Position numbers and translations under genes: made by a program
Notes under the pieces: model-generated
Seen by the model: only the letters and a program-made list of their open reading frames with translations
Databases searched by the model: none
What the model was told of the DNA's origin: nothing
Origin: Streptococcus sp. Marseille-Q0941
Lineage (GTDB): Bacteria > Bacillota > Bacilli > Lactobacillales > Streptococcaceae
Reading direction: 5' to 3'
Assembly: GCF_943736975.1 (NCBI RefSeq)
Contig: NZ_CALSFO010000006.1
Location: forward strand, 141,882 to 205,881
DNA: 64,000 bases
Shown here: positions 1-8,836 of the stretch, piece by piece
How the letters are laid out: every line of letters begins with the position of its first letter
How positions within the stretch are numbered: position 1 is the first letter of the stretch

Positions 1-628
1 GTCAGAATTTCAACGAAATCGTGTCGAAATTTTAACGGGTCTCATGCGTCTTCGTCAGATTTGTGATACTCCGGCCTTATTCATGGAGGATTATAAGGGG
101 GATAGCGGGAAGCTTGATAGTTTACGTGGTTTACTGAGCCAAATTGCTGAAGGAAATCATCGTGTACTCATCTTCTCGCAATTTAGAGGAATGCTAGACC
201 GAATCGAAGAGGAGTTGCCTCAACTTGGCTTAACCTCCTTTAAGATTACAGGGTCTACTCCATCACAGCAACGACAAGAAATGACCAAAGCTTTTAACCA
301 AGGTGAGCGCGATGTATTCTTAATCTCTCTCAAGGCTGGAGGAGTTGGTCTCAATCTTACTGGTGCAGATACCGTTATTCTGGTAGACTTATGGTGGAAT
401 CCGGCAGTTGAATCACAGGCTATTGGCCGGGCCCACCGTATGGGACAAGACCAAGCTGTTGAGGTTTATCGTCTGGTAACTAGAGGCACAATCGAGGAGA
501 AGATTCAAGAGTTGCAGGAACAGAAAAAAAATCTGGTTTCAGAAGTATTGGATGGAACAGAGTCTCGTGGAAGTCTCACACTTACTGAAATTCAAGAAAT
601 ATTAGGAATTCCTGAAGCCAAGACTTGA
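1..628 (+). CDS. SNF2-family DNA helicase/translocase, C-terminal part
   Basis: The reading frame is open from base 2, so the gene enters from the left edge and only its end is visible. The part seen is the second RecA-like lobe of an SNF2/Rad54-type ATP-dependent DNA translocase: an F-S-Q-F strand (motif IV), the K-A-G-G-V-G-L-N-L segment (motif V) and Q-A-I-G-R-A-H-R-M-G-Q (motif VI, with the ATP-sensing arginines). A charged tail of about 50 residues follows, typical of the bacterial single-subunit members. Substrate and partner are unknown; these proteins remodel protein-DNA complexes or act near stalled transcription or replication. In mitis-group streptococci it lies just upstream of murC, as here. 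The first ATG inside the window is at base 44 but is internal, not the start. Confidence 0.9.
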   Translation, partial: SEFQRNRVEILTGLMRLRQICDTPALFMEDYKGDSGKLDSLRGLLSQIAEGNHRVLIFSQFRGMLDRIEEELPQLGLTSFKITGSTPSQQRQEMTKAFNQGERDVFLISLKAGGVGLNLTGADTVILVDLWWNPAVESQAIGRAHRMGQDQAVEVYRLVTRGTIEEKIQELQEQKKNLVSEVLDGTESRGSLTLTEIQEILGIPEAKT

Positions 629-652
629 AAAATCAAGACTTTACGCTATAAT
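625..652 (+). promoter_or_regulatory. Sigma-A promoter for the 675 gene / murC
   Basis: TTGAAA (625-630), 16-nt spacer, TATAAT (647-652). The -35 box overlaps the stop codon of the SNF2 gene, so the following unknown gene and murC can be transcribed independently of the helicase. Confidence 0.65.
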
Positions 653-674
653 GGAGTATTGAAAGGGAATAAAA

Positions 675-1268
675 ATGAAACAAGTACGATTTCCAATAGT
701 GTCAGATGATGAGATCATGCTGACAGAGATGCCATTTATGGATTTATATGATGAGTCGGATTTGATTAGTAATATCAAGGGAGACTACCAGGACAAAAAC
801 TACTTGGAATGGTCACCAATTACAACAGAAAAAAAATCGCCGATTCAAGCATCAGATAAACGGATTGAAAAAAAGGAAAAATCCTACGCTGAACTGGCTC
901 GTGAGGAAGCAAGAGCTGATTTGAAACGGAAACGTTCAGCAAAGTATTTGACTAAAGATGTTAGTTTTACGAAACGTTATAAACCTTCAAATAATGTTGT
1001 AAGACAGGCAAATCAACCAACAGCTCCTTTCCAAAAGGAAAATCCTGGTGAGCTTACCAAATATAGTGAAAAACTAACTCAAAGCCATTATATTTTGGCT
1101 GAAACTGCTCCTCAGATGCAACAAGCGACGAAAGAAGAGCAACTTGGACCTAAGAAAAATAATTATGATTTTTTAAAGAAAAGCCAAATTTATAACAAAA
1201 AAGAAAATCAATCAGAAAAAGAACGTAAAATTGCTCAAGAGTTAAACTTGACAAATATGACAGAGTAA
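675..1268 (+). CDS. Uncharacterised conserved charged cytosolic protein
   Basis: A 197-residue, strongly charged protein (very rich in Lys, Glu, Gln, Asn) with no signal peptide, membrane segment or catalytic motif that I recognise. Residues about 50-100 and 165-190 are low-complexity, Lys/Glu-rich and probably helical or disordered. It begins at an ATG with AAAGGGAA upstream and ends 11 nt before murC, so the two are almost certainly co-transcribed from the promoter at 625-652. A protein of this kind occupies the same slot between the SNF2 helicase and murC in pneumococcus. No function can be assigned; the position suggests a link with envelope growth, but that is inference from neighbourhood only. 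Confidence 0.75.
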   Translation: MKQVRFPIVSDDEIMLTEMPFMDLYDESDLISNIKGDYQDKNYLEWSPITTEKKSPIQASDKRIEKKEKSYAELAREEARADLKRKRSAKYLTKDVSFTKRYKPSNNVVRQANQPTAPFQKENPGELTKYSEKLTQSHYILAETAPQMQQATKEEQLGPKKNNYDFLKKSQIYNKKENQSEKERKIAQELNLTNMTE

Positions 1269-1279
1269 AGGGGAAAAAG

Positions 1280-2614
1280 ATGGCAAAAACCTATCATTTT
1301 ATCGGAATTAAAGGATCAGGAATGAGTGCCTTGGCCTTGATGTTGCACCAAATGGGGCATAAGGTGCAAGGATCTGACGTAGAGAAATACTACTTTACAC
1401 AACGAGGCTTGGAGCAAGCAGGGATTGAGATTTTGCCTTTTGATGAGAAAAATCTTCAAGGGGATATGGAAATCATTGCTGGGAACGCCTTTCGTCCAGA
1501 TAACAATGTTGAAATTGCTTATGCAGACAAGAATGGACTAAGCTATAAACGTTATCATGAGTTTCTTGGTAGCTTTATGCGTGACTTTATTAGCATGGGT
1601 GTTGCTGGAGCACACGGTAAGACTTCAACAACAGGTATGCTTTCTCACGTTTTGTCACATATCACGGATACTAGCTATTTGATTGGAGATGGTACAGGAC
1701 GTGGTTCTGAAAATGCCAAATATTTTGTCTTTGAATCAGATGAGTATGAGCGTCATTTTATGCCATACCATCCAGAATACTCTATCATCACAAATATTGA
1801 TTTTGACCATCCTGACTATTTCACAAGTTTAGAGGATGTCTTCAACGCCTTCAATGATTATGCCAAACAAATTACCAAAGGTTTGTTTGTATACGGTGAA
1901 GATGCTGAATTGCGTAAAATTACGGCAAATGCACCAATCTACTATTATGGTTTTGAAGCTGAAGGAAATGACTTTGTAGCTAGCGATTTGCTTCGTTCAA
2001 CAACTGGTTCAACCTTTACAGTTCATTTCCGTGGACAAGAGCTAGGTCAATTCCACATTCCAACCTTCGGTCGTCACAACATCATGAATGCAACAGCGGT
2101 AATTGGTTTGCTTTATACCGCTGGCTTTGACTTGAATTTGGTGCGTGAACACTTGAATACTTTTGGAGGGGTTAAACGTCGCTTTACCGAAAAGGTTGTC
2201 AATGATACTGTCATTATCGATGATTTTGCTCACCATCCAACAGAAATCATCGCTACTCTAGATGCTGCACGTCAAAAATACCCAAGCAAGGAAATCGTTG
2301 CTATTTTCCAACCGCATACCTTTACTCGTACAATTGCCTTATTGGATGATTTTGCACAAGCTTTAAATCAGGCTGATGCGGTTTACTTAGCACAGATATA
2401 TGGTTCTGCTCGCGAAGTTGACCACGGTGATGTTAAGGTTGAGGATTTAGCAACCAAGATTCATAAAAAACATCAAGTCATCACTGTTGAAAATGTATCT
2501 CCTCTCCTAGACCATGACAATGCTGTTTACGTATTTATGGGAGCGGGTGATATTCAATCATATGAATACTCATTCGAACGTCTCTTGTCTAATTTGACAA
2601 GCAATGTTCAATAA
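1280..2614 (+). CDS. murC: UDP-N-acetylmuramate--L-alanine ligase MurC
   Basis: Cytoplasmic ATP-dependent ligase that adds L-Ala to UDP-MurNAc, the first peptide step of peptidoglycan precursor synthesis. The 444-residue length is normal. The N-terminal UDP-binding fold starts with [10 protein letters not shown], the Mur-ligase P-loop is G-A-H-G-K-T-S-T-T (110-118), the central domain contains the E-S-D-E-Y-E-R-H metal/ATP segment, and the C-terminal domain has the D-D-F-A-H-H-P-T-E motif that is diagnostic of MurC. Start ATG is preceded by AAAGGGG. It follows the unknown gene by 11 nt and precedes two acetyltransferase genes by 8 nt, in one apparent operon running to mltG. Confidence 0.97.
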   Translation: MAKTYHFIGIKGSGMSALALMLHQMGHKVQGSDVEKYYFTQRGLEQAGIEILPFDEKNLQGDMEIIAGNAFRPDNNVEIAYADKNGLSYKRYHEFLGSFMRDFISMGVAGAHGKTSTTGMLSHVLSHITDTSYLIGDGTGRGSENAKYFVFESDEYERHFMPYHPEYSIITNIDFDHPDYFTSLEDVFNAFNDYAKQITKGLFVYGEDAELRKITANAPIYYYGFEAEGNDFVASDLLRSTTGSTFTVHFRGQELGQFHIPTFGRHNIMNATAVIGLLYTAGFDLNLVREHLNTFGGVKRRFTEKVVNDTVIIDDFAHHPTEIIATLDAARQKYPSKEIVAIFQPHTFTRTIALLDDFAQALNQADAVYLAQIYGSAREVDHGDVKVEDLATKIHKKHQVITVENVSPLLDHDNAVYVFMGAGDIQSYEYSFERLLSNLTSNVQ

Positions 2615-2622
2615 GGAAGATT

Positions 2623-3138
2623 ATGGAATTTCCAATTAAAATTCGGGAAGCTCAGCAATCAGATATTGATCTGATTTGCTTGATACAAGAAAGTAATTCA
2701 AACTTCCTAGAAAACATGAATAGAGAAGTAATAGAAGAACGTATCCGCAACCATGCGGATACGTTTCTATTAGCTTGTCTTGATGATCAGGTGGTTGCCT
2801 ATATTTTAGGGACAGAGTTTGCTAATTCCTCACTAAGTAGATGGATAAAAGAGATGGCAAATGGAGAAACTATCAGTGGTAGAATTTTTGTGATTGATGG
2901 TTTATCTGTTCATCCGGAGTATCAGGGACAAGGGTTTGGAACCTTGTTGCTGGCAGCCTTGAAACAAGTTGCTCTACAACAAAATTGTCCTGGTATTTAT
3001 CTTTTCTGAAAGGATGAATTGCTGTCTTATTTTGAGATGAATGACTTTATGGAACAAGGAGTAGTAGATGTGGGTGCCAGTAATGAAGTTGATTTTCTCA
3101 TGTGGTGGAAGAATCCCTTTTATAAGGAGGAGCTATGA
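2623..3138 (+). pseudogene. GNAT acetyltransferase broken by an in-frame TGA
   Basis: The frame starts at ATG 2623 and reads a normal GNAT domain with the acetyl-CoA loop Q-G-Q-G-F-G near residue 105, then meets TGA at 3007-3009 after residue 128. The same frame continues without another stop for 42 codons (K-D-E-L-L-S-Y-F-E-M-N-D-F, then a Trp-rich end) to TGA 3136-3138. Those codons look like the last strand and helix of a GNAT fold. A full-length product would be about 171 residues, so a single nonsense change is the simplest explanation. The truncated 128-residue product lacks the C-terminal strands that complete the acetyl-CoA site and is probably inactive. A paralogous intact GNAT gene overlaps its end. 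A sequencing error at 3007-3009 would be the alternative. Confidence 0.8.
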
Positions 3139-3629
3139 TAATTCGACAAGCTAGACTGAGTGATTTAGACCGTATTTTAGAGATTGAATTAGAAAATTTT
3201 TCAATAGAAGAAGCCATTCCTCGTTCTGTTTTTGAAGCTCACTTAAAAGAGATTAAGACTAGTTTTTTAGTGGCTGAAAAAGAAGGGGAGATACTGGGTT
3301 ATATTGAAGGACCAGTAGTCCCTCACCGTTATTTGCAAGATCAGTCTTTCACTGAGGAAATAAAAGACCACAGTCATAAGGAAGGTGGTTATATTTCTGT
3401 AACTTGTCTGTCTATAGCTAAAGAAGCTCAATCTCTAGGGCTAGGAAGAAAACTACTGACTGCTCTTAAAGAAGTGGCTCTTAAGCATGAACGAGAGGGA
3501 ATCAATCTAACTTGCCATGACTACCTGATTGAATACTATGAGAAGCATGGTTTTGTCAATGAAGGAAAGTCTAAATCCCAATTTGCGGGCGAAGAATGGT
3601 ATGATATGGTCTGGGAAAACAAGAATTAG
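3135..3629 (+). CDS. GNAT family N-acetyltransferase
   Basis: A 164-residue GCN5-related N-acetyltransferase. The pyrophosphate-binding loop of motif A is visible as S-L-G-L-G-R-K-L-L (about residues 96-104), followed by the helix and a C-terminal Y-Y-E-K-H-G-F-V-N-E-G-K strand pair typical of the fold. The ATG is preceded by AAGGAGGAG, and it overlaps the broken upstream GNAT frame by 4 nt, suggesting the two were translationally coupled. The acceptor substrate cannot be told from sequence; such pairs between murC and mltG are conserved in mitis-group streptococci and may be simple small-molecule or protein acetylases. Confidence 0.88.
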   Translation: MIIRQARLSDLDRILEIELENFSIEEAIPRSVFEAHLKEIKTSFLVAEKEGEILGYIEGPVVPHRYLQDQSFTEEIKDHSHKEGGYISVTCLSIAKEAQSLGLGRKLLTALKEVALKHEREGINLTCHDYLIEYYEKHGFVNEGKSKSQFAGEEWYDMVWENKN

Positions 3630-3711
3630 TGAGTGGAAAGGCTTCTAAGGTTGCTTTTCTCAAGTTTTTAAGATATAATATTAAGGATTATCAACAAGGA
3701 GGTAAATACCT

Positions 3712-5358
3712 TTGAGCGAAAATTCAAATGAAGAAAAGTTGAGTTTTAAAGAGCAAATTTTGCGAGACTTAGAACGATTAAAGAAAGAGGAAAGTTTAAT
3801 AGAACAAACAGATGACCTCTTTTCAAATTTGATGAACTCTTCTGATACAAAAACAGAAGAGCGAGTAGTAACTCCAGAAGAAGAGCTGATTGCTAATTCT
3901 GTTTCAACCGTTGAACAATTGATTGAGAATGCACCTGCTGTTCCACCTCGTCCATATCTTAAAGAGAAAGTTACAGAGGAAGTTGCAAAAGATGAATCAG
4001 TTGAGTTGCCTCAATCAATCTTAGATAAAGATGAAATGAATTCAACACCAACTAAGGTTTCAGTTTCCTACCGCACTCATGAAAAATCACTTGAAGATAA
4101 AGAAGCTGTAAGTCTAGCTACTAACCAGGAAGAATTAACAACTGGAAATGCTGTTCAGGAGAATACTGAGGCAGATGAACTTCCTAAAAGAAGTCGGAGA
4201 GAGTCTGCAAAACCAGCCAAGAAAAAGAAGAAATCCCGCTTGAAAGGATTTTTAGTCACAGTATTAGTATTACTGATTCTATTTGGTGCAGGTGGTTTCT
4301 TTGGTCTTCGCTATGCTGAATCAGCTTTGCAACCAGTGGACCCAAATTCTAAACAATATATGACTGTTCAGATCCCAGACGGGTCTAATGTTCAAGAAAT
4401 TGGTTCAGCTTTGGAAAAATCAGGTGTCATTAAAAACGGTTTGGTCTTTACACTTTATGTCAAGTATAAAAACTATAATGAATTAAAATCTGGTTATTAT
4501 AATCTACAAAAGAGTATGAGTGTTGAGGATATTATTAAAGAGTTGCAAAAAGGTGGGACACCTGAACCTCAAGAGGTTACACTTGCAAACTTGACTATTC
4601 CAGAGGGATATACTTTAGAGCAAATAGCTCAATCTGTTGGCCAACTTCAAGGGGACTTTAAAGAATCTTTAACAGCGGAAGCATTCTTGGCAAAAGTTCA
4701 AGATGAGACCTTTATTGCTCAAGAGGTTGCCAAATATCCAAACCTCCTTGAAAGCTTACCTACAAAAGACAGTGGTGTTCGTTATCGCTTAGAAGGATAT
4801 CTTTTCCCAGCAACTTATACGATTAAAGAAAATACAACTGTTGAAAGTATAATTGATGAAATGCTAGCTGCTATGAATAAAAACCTATCTAGTCACTATG
4901 CTACAATTAAAGAAAAGAACCTAACCGTAAATGAGCTCTTGACAATTGCTTCTCTTGTTGAGAAAGAAGGAGCTAAGACAGAGGATCGTAAGCTGATTGC
5001 TGGTGTATTCTATAATCGTTTGAACCTGGGTATGCCACTTCAAAGTAATATTGCTATCCTTTATGCAGAAGGTAAACTTGGTCAAAATATCAGTCTTGCT
5101 GATGATGCAAATATTGATACATCTATTGATTCACCATACAATGATTATACAAAAGTAGGTCTAATGCCTGGACCAGTTGATAGCCCAAGCTTGGATGCGA
5201 TCGAATCAAGTATCAATCAGACAAAGAGTGACTATCTCTACTTTGTGGCCAATGTTCAAGATGGTAAAGTTTACTATGCAACAACACTGGAAGAGCATGA
5301 ACGTAATGTTCAAGAACATATCAATAGTAAACTAAACCAATCAAATAGCATAAACTAA
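3712..5358 (+). CDS. mltG: Endolytic murein transglycosylase MltG
   Basis: Membrane-anchored lytic transglycosylase that cleaves nascent glycan strands; in pneumococcus it works with the peripheral elongation machinery. The 548 residues comprise a long acidic cytoplasmic N-terminus (1-175), a basic stop (K-K-K-K-K-S-R), one membrane helix (about 180-200), a LysM-like region with S-N-V-Q-E-I, and the YceG catalytic domain with A-S-L-V-E-K-E-G (413-420, containing the catalytic Glu) and G-V-F-Y-N-R-L. The start is TTG: AAGGAGG at 3696-3702 sits 9 nt upstream and no better ATG exists. The long cytoplasmic extension is normal for streptococci. A terminator follows directly. Confidence 0.94.
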   Translation: MSENSNEEKLSFKEQILRDLERLKKEESLIEQTDDLFSNLMNSSDTKTEERVVTPEEELIANSVSTVEQLIENAPAVPPRPYLKEKVTEEVAKDESVELPQSILDKDEMNSTPTKVSVSYRTHEKSLEDKEAVSLATNQEELTTGNAVQENTEADELPKRSRRESAKPAKKKKKSRLKGFLVTVLVLLILFGAGGFFGLRYAESALQPVDPNSKQYMTVQIPDGSNVQEIGSALEKSGVIKNGLVFTLYVKYKNYNELKSGYYNLQKSMSVEDIIKELQKGGTPEPQEVTLANLTIPEGYTLEQIAQSVGQLQGDFKESLTAEAFLAKVQDETFIAQEVAKYPNLLESLPTKDSGVRYRLEGYLFPATYTIKENTTVESIIDEMLAAMNKNLSSHYATIKEKNLTVNELLTIASLVEKEGAKTEDRKLIAGVFYNRLNLGMPLQSNIAILYAEGKLGQNISLADDANIDTSIDSPYNDYTKVGLMPGPVDSPSLDAIESSINQTKSDYLYFVANVQDGKVYYATTLEEHERNVQEHINSKLNQSNSIN

Positions 5359-5390
5359 AATTATGTGGTTTTCCACATAATTTTGCTTTA
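5357..5390 (+). terminator. Rho-independent terminator after mltG
   Basis: Perfect 12-bp stem (5357-5368 with 5373-5384) with a TTTT loop, followed by TTTT-G-CTTT; it begins inside the mltG stop codon. Confidence 0.85.
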
Positions 5391-5432
5391 AAGCATATAT
5401 TTATTAATTCAATCAAAAGAAAGTTGAGAAAA

Positions 5433-5915
5433 ATGGTAGAAAAAACATATCCAATGACATTGGAAGAAAAGGAAAAACTCGAAAAAGAATTAGAAGAATT
5501 GAAGTTAGTACGTCGTCCAGAAGTTGTAGAACGTATCAAAATTGCTCGTTCATACGGTGACCTGTCAGAAAACAGTGAGTATGAAGCAGCAAAAGACGAA
5601 CAAGCTTTCGTTGAGGGACAAATCTCAAGTCTGGAAACAAAAATTCGTTATGCAGAAATCGTGAACAGCGATGCAGTTGCAAAAAATGAAGTTGCCATCG
5701 GAAAAACTGTAACAATCCAAGAAGTTGGAGAAGACGAAAAGGAAGTATATATCATCGTTGGTTCAGCTGGTGCGGATGCCTTTGCGGGTAAAGTATCAAA
5801 TGAAAGTCCAATTGGTCAAGCATTGATTGGTAAGAAAAAAGGAGATGTTGTTACAATCGAAACACCTGCTGGAAGCTATGATGTTAAAATCTTAAAGGTT
5901 GAAAAAACCGTTTAA
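5433..5915 (+). CDS. greA: Transcription elongation factor GreA
   Basis: Binds the RNA polymerase secondary channel and stimulates transcript cleavage to rescue backtracked complexes. The 160-residue size is standard. The N-terminal antiparallel coiled coil contains the tip motif [13 protein letters not shown] with the two conserved acidic residues (D-L-S-E) that stabilise Mg2+ in the active site; the C-terminal FKBP-like domain ends with the [12 protein letters not shown] strand. I start it at ATG 5433, which gives the usual M-x-E-K-T-Y-P-M-T N-terminus; the in-frame TTG at 5424 is too close to the purine-rich stretch 5415-5423 to be used. It has terminators on both sides, so it is probably monocistronic. 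Confidence 0.96.
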   Translation: MVEKTYPMTLEEKEKLEKELEELKLVRRPEVVERIKIARSYGDLSENSEYEAAKDEQAFVEGQISSLETKIRYAEIVNSDAVAKNEVAIGKTVTIQEVGEDEKEVYIIVGSAGADAFAGKVSNESPIGQALIGKKKGDVVTIETPAGSYDVKILKVEKTV

Positions 5916-5921
5916 TAGTCT

Positions 5922-5972
5922 AAAAAGAAGGAGTTGATTTAGAGAAAGCGTTTCCTATCACTCCTTTTCTTA
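5922..5972 (+). terminator. Probable terminator after greA
   Basis: Imperfect stem pairing about 5926-5938 with 5957-5970, followed by TTTTCTT; the pairing has one bulge, so confidence is moderate. Confidence 0.55.
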
Positions 5973-5996
5973 ATGTTAAAAATTTAAGGAGACAAG

Positions 5997-7370
5997 ATGA
6001 ATTCAGAAGAAAAGCACAAAAAGAAGAGTAAAATGGAGCGAGGCCTAACCAATCGCCATGTTCAGGTTATGGCCATCGCCGGTACAATCGGAACAGGATT
6101 ATTTCTCGGGGCAGGTCGCTCGATTAGTTTAACAGGGCCTTCGATTGTTTTAGTTTATATGATTACTGGTGGTTTTATGTATCTTATGATGCGGGCTATC
6201 GGTGAGATGTTGTACCAAGACCCAGAACAACACACCTTTATCAATTTTATTACTCGCCATCTTGGAAAAGGCTGGGGCTATTTCTCAGTTTGGTCCTATT
6301 GGTTATCAGTGGTCTTTATCGGAATGGCCGAAATTACTGCAATTGCTCACTATGTTCAATTTTGGTTTCCATCTTGGCCATCTTGGTTGATTCAGGTTGT
6401 CTTTTTAACCATTTTAGGATTGGTCAATCTGATTGCGGTTAAAATATTTGGTGAAGTGGAATTTTGGTTTGCCATGATTAAAATTGTGGCAATTCTCGCC
6501 ATGATTGCAACAGGTGTCTTTCTAGTCTTGACAGGATTTGAAACACCATACGGATCAGCAAGTCTTGCTAATATCAGCGACCACTTCTCCCTTTTTCCAA
6601 ATGGTGGTATGAACTTTGTCATGGCCTTCCAGATGGTTTTCTTTGCATACTTAATGATTGAGTTTATCGGTGTTACCACATCTGAAACCAAGGATCCCAG
6701 AAAAGTATTGCCCAAAGCAGTTAAGGAAATTCCCTTGCGGATTATCTTTTTCTACGGTGGGGCTCTCTTAGCTATCATGTCTATAATTCCTTGGCGTGAG
6801 CTTTCTGCAGCGGATTCACCATTTGTTACGGTATTTGAACTTGTTGGTCTTAAGTGGGCGGCAGCCTTGATTAACTTTGTTGTCTTGACTTCCGCTGCGT
6901 CAGCCTTGAATTCAACTCTTTACTCAACAGGTCGTCACTTGTACCAAATTGCCCATGATTCACCAAATCGTTTCTTGAAAGCTATTAAGGCAGATACACT
7001 TTCACGCCACAATGTTCCTCAGAATGCTATCATTGCTTCTGCGGTATTGATTGGTCTTGCTGCCTTTATCAATGTACTTCCTGGTGTATCAGATGCCTTT
7101 GCTTTGATTACGGCTTCTTCATCAGGTGTTTATATCGCCATCTACATCTTAATCATGGTGGCCCATCTTAAGTATCGTAAGTCAAAAGACTTTATGGCAA
7201 ATGGCTATCTCATGCCCCAATATCGCTTGCTAAATCCTCTGACTATGCTCTTCTTTATCTTTGTATTTGGAACACTCTTTTTACAAGAATCAACCTTTGT
7301 AGGAGCAATCGGATCAGCTATCTGGATTATCGCTTTTGGTATTTATAGCCAGTGGAAATTTAGAAAATAA
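5997..7370 (+). CDS. APC-family amino acid permease
   Basis: A 457-residue, 12-helix secondary transporter of the amino acid-polyamine-organocation superfamily, closest in layout to the AroP/GabP/LysP group. Helix 1 carries the unwound substrate-binding motif A-I-A-G-T-I-G-T-G-L-F-L-G-A-G (about residues 27-41), and the conserved E-M-L-Y segment follows helix 2; helix 6 has the F-Q-M-V-F-F-A-Y pattern and the following loop E-T-K-D-P-R-K-V-L-P-K-A is a strong signature of this subfamily. ATG is preceded by AAGGAGA. It is flanked by terminators and so probably transcribed alone. The transported amino acid cannot be assigned from sequence. Confidence 0.9.
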   Translation: MNSEEKHKKKSKMERGLTNRHVQVMAIAGTIGTGLFLGAGRSISLTGPSIVLVYMITGGFMYLMMRAIGEMLYQDPEQHTFINFITRHLGKGWGYFSVWSYWLSVVFIGMAEITAIAHYVQFWFPSWPSWLIQVVFLTILGLVNLIAVKIFGEVEFWFAMIKIVAILAMIATGVFLVLTGFETPYGSASLANISDHFSLFPNGGMNFVMAFQMVFFAYLMIEFIGVTTSETKDPRKVLPKAVKEIPLRIIFFYGGALLAIMSIIPWRELSAADSPFVTVFELVGLKWAAALINFVVLTSAASALNSTLYSTGRHLYQIAHDSPNRFLKAIKADTLSRHNVPQNAIIASAVLIGLAAFINVLPGVSDAFALITASSSGVYIAIYILIMVAHLKYRKSKDFMANGYLMPQYRLLNPLTMLFFIFVFGTLFLQESTFVGAIGSAIWIIAFGIYSQWKFRK

Positions 7371-7378
7371 GTCAGAAG

Positions 7379-7405
7379 CTCATCAACTCAAGTTGGTGAG
7401 TTTTT
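7379..7405 (+). terminator. Terminator after the permease gene
   Basis: CTCATCAACT pairs with AGTTGGTGAG (one G-U) immediately before TTTTTCT. Confidence 0.8.
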
Positions 7406-7410
7406 CTAGT

Positions 7411-7439
7411 TTGACAGTCCTTGGAAATAGGACTATAAT
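7411..7439 (+). promoter_or_regulatory. Perfect-consensus sigma-A promoter
   Basis: TTGACA (7411-7416), 17-nt spacer, TATAAT (7434-7439): both hexamers match consensus exactly. It drives the GNAT gene 32 nt downstream. Confidence 0.9.
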
Positions 7440-7470
7440 CAAGCTATAAAGTAGAGTCGAGGAGATTTAG

Positions 7471-7881
7471 ATGCAAATTAGATTGGAAAATATAGAATCT
7501 CAGAAATCGCAAATAATAGGAGATTTGATTCGCTCCTATAATCGTTCCAAAAGAGAAACCGCTGAAAGTGAGCCGCTAAACCTTTATGCCGAAGATGATA
7601 GCGGTGAACTCATGGCTGGTTTAGTAGCAGAGACTTTTGGAAATTGGTTAGAAATAGAGTATTTGTTTGTGAAAGAAGACTTACGAGGACAAGGAATTGG
7701 CTCCCAACTATTGCAGCAAGCAGAAAGTGAAGCTAAAAAGCGAAACTGTCGCTACGTTTTTGTCAATACTTATCAGTTCCAAGCGCCAGCCTTTTATCAA
7801 AAGCAGGGCTATAAGGAAGTCTTTACCTTAAAAGATTATCCCTACACTGGACAAAGGCACTATTATCAAAAAGATTTGTAA
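7471..7881 (+). CDS. GNAT family N-acetyltransferase
   Basis: A 136-residue single-domain GNAT protein. Motif A is complete: E-Y-L-F-V-K-E-D-L-R-G-Q-G-I-G-S-Q-L-L (about 67-85), with R-G-Q-G-I-G forming the acetyl-CoA pyrophosphate loop; the C-terminal F-Y-Q-K-Q-G-Y-K-E motif B follows. ATG 7471 has GAGGAGA upstream. It stands alone between its own perfect promoter and a terminator, so it is a strongly transcribed monocistronic gene. The short size and the N-terminal E-S-E-P-L-N-L-Y segment recall the ElaA/PhnO-like small acetylases, but no substrate can be assigned. Confidence 0.88.
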   Translation: MQIRLENIESQKSQIIGDLIRSYNRSKRETAESEPLNLYAEDDSGELMAGLVAETFGNWLEIEYLFVKEDLRGQGIGSQLLQQAESEAKKRNCRYVFVNTYQFQAPAFYQKQGYKEVFTLKDYPYTGQRHYYQKDL

Positions 7882-7887
7882 ACATAG

Positions 7888-7921
7888 AACTCTCTATCAT
7901 ATAAGTGGTAGAGAGTTTTTT
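7888..7921 (+). terminator. Terminator after GNAT gene
   Basis: AACTCTCTA pairs with TAGAGAGTT around a short loop, followed by TTTTTTG. Confidence 0.85.
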
Positions 7922-7940
7922 GTTAAAAAAATCGCACAAA

Positions 7941-7982
7941 ATGTAATATATATATTGCATAATGTAAAATATATGATATAAT
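7941..7982 (+). promoter_or_regulatory. Promoter with overlapping palindromic operator
   Basis: TTGCAT (7955-7960), 16-nt spacer, TATAAT (7977-7982). The 20-bp segment 7941-7960 is an 18/20 palindrome ending exactly on the -35 hexamer, and a related half (ATGTAAAATATAT, 7962-7974) fills the spacer. This is where a small XRE repressor encoded just downstream would be expected to bind and repress itself. Confidence 0.65.
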
Positions 7983-8032
7983 AAAGTTGAAAAAAGAAGC
8001 GCGACTTTTTAAAATTTTAGAGGAGGTAACAA

Positions 8033-8242
8033 GTGGCTAAGAATTTAAAATTAAAGTTAGCTCGAGTGGAGCTTGATATGACACAAGGTGATTTGGCAGA
8101 AGCTGTGGGTGTCACTAGGCAGACTATCGGCTTGATAGAAGCTGGAAAGTACAATCCTTCGCTTTCACTTTGCCAATCCATTTGCAGATGCTTGGGCAAA
8201 ACTTTAGATCAATTATTTTGGGAGGAAGAAGATGAAAAATAG
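8033..8242 (+). CDS. Small XRE-family transcriptional regulator
   Basis: A 69-residue protein that is essentially one Cro/CI helix-turn-helix: the motif spans M-T-Q-G-D-L-A-E-A-V-G-V-T-R-Q-T-I-G-L-I-E (about residues 16-36), followed by the family tail L-D-Q-L-F-W-E-E-E. It belongs to the YozG-like group of tiny regulators that are encoded with a membrane partner. The start codon is GTG, with a strong AGGAGG at 8021-8026. Its end overlaps the start of the membrane-protein gene by 11 nt, so the two are translationally coupled. Autoregulation through the palindrome at 7941-7960 is likely. Confidence 0.88.
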   Translation: MAKNLKLKLARVELDMTQGDLAEAVGVTRQTIGLIEAGKYNPSLSLCQSICRCLGKTLDQLFWEEEDEK

Positions 8243-8720
8243 ATTTTTTTATTATCAATTATTAGACGAAAGAGAAGAACAACTGATGAATAAAGCGGGG
8301 GCTGAAAGTTTCTATATCTCTATAGCTTTCTTGCTTTTATCTTATATGATTGCAGTATTAGCACCAAGTCTTTTTAATACGAGAATGATTCTCATCATTA
8401 TCATTATTGGAACTTCTTACTTTTTCGGCCGTGCTCGAGATTTGGGTGTGAACTACTATAGTCGTTTTCATTTTACAATTTTAGGATGCCTGTTATTAAC
8501 TCTAGTGATTACAGCTACCTTGATGCTACAAAACTACCAGTTTAATATCGAAATTTATCAGCACAACCCTCTACATATTAAGTACATTTATGCATGGGTA
8601 TTTACTTATATCTTTTATCTTCCTTGGGTCTTTATTGGAAACTTAGGCTTGAAAAGTTATGGTGAATGGGCTCAGAAAAAGTTTGAGCAAGATATGGATG
8701 AACTTGATAGTATGGAATAG
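8232..8720 (+). CDS. Four-helix membrane protein paired with the XRE regulator
   Basis: A 162-residue integral membrane protein. A short charged cytoplasmic N-terminus holds L-L-D-E-R-E-E-Q, a D-E-R motif typical of membrane partners of YozG-like regulators, then four hydrophobic helices at about 25-45, 51-67, 80-100 and 118-140, and an acidic C-terminal tail. It starts inside the regulator gene with GGGAGG upstream at 8219-8224. The molecular role of this regulator/membrane-protein module is not established; sensing of membrane state or of a peptide signal is possible but inferential. It is conserved upstream of pncB-nadE in mitis-group streptococci, although it has a separate promoter from them. 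Confidence 0.8.
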   Translation: MKNRFFYYQLLDEREEQLMNKAGAESFYISIAFLLLSYMIAVLAPSLFNTRMILIIIIIGTSYFFGRARDLGVNYYSRFHFTILGCLLLTLVITATLMLQNYQFNIEIYQHNPLHIKYIYAWVFTYIFYLPWVFIGNLGLKSYGEWAQKKFEQDMDELDSME

Positions 8721-8752
8721 CTTGTTAACTTTTTATCCATCTTGGTAAAATG

Positions 8753-8761
8753 TGTTATAAT
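8753..8761 (+). promoter_or_regulatory. Extended -10 promoter for pncB-nadE
   Basis: TGT directly followed by TATAAT (8756-8761); the -35 position holds only a weak TTATCC (8733-8738), consistent with an extended -10 promoter. Confidence 0.65.
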
Positions 8762-8836
8762 AGTACTAATTTATCGGATGGTGTGAAAGTGGTAGAATAC
8801 GTTCATACCTTTGTAAAGAAGGAAGAAGGAAAACAG

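Noticed and set aside
3665..3690. Possible CiaR box (TTTAAG repeat) before mltG
   Set aside because: Spacing between TTTAAG and TTAAGG is 8 nt, not the 5 nt of CiaR sites; no other paired TTTAAG sites were found, so no csRNA is called.
5424..5432. Longer greA start at TTG 5424
   Set aside because: Adds M-R-K to a well-conserved N-terminus and sits too close to the purine stretch; ATG 5433 gives the family start.
8750..8836. Upstream in-frame ATG for pncB
   Set aside because: It overlaps the promoter -10 box, so it cannot be in the mRNA from that promoter; ATG 8837 has a ribosome site and family start.
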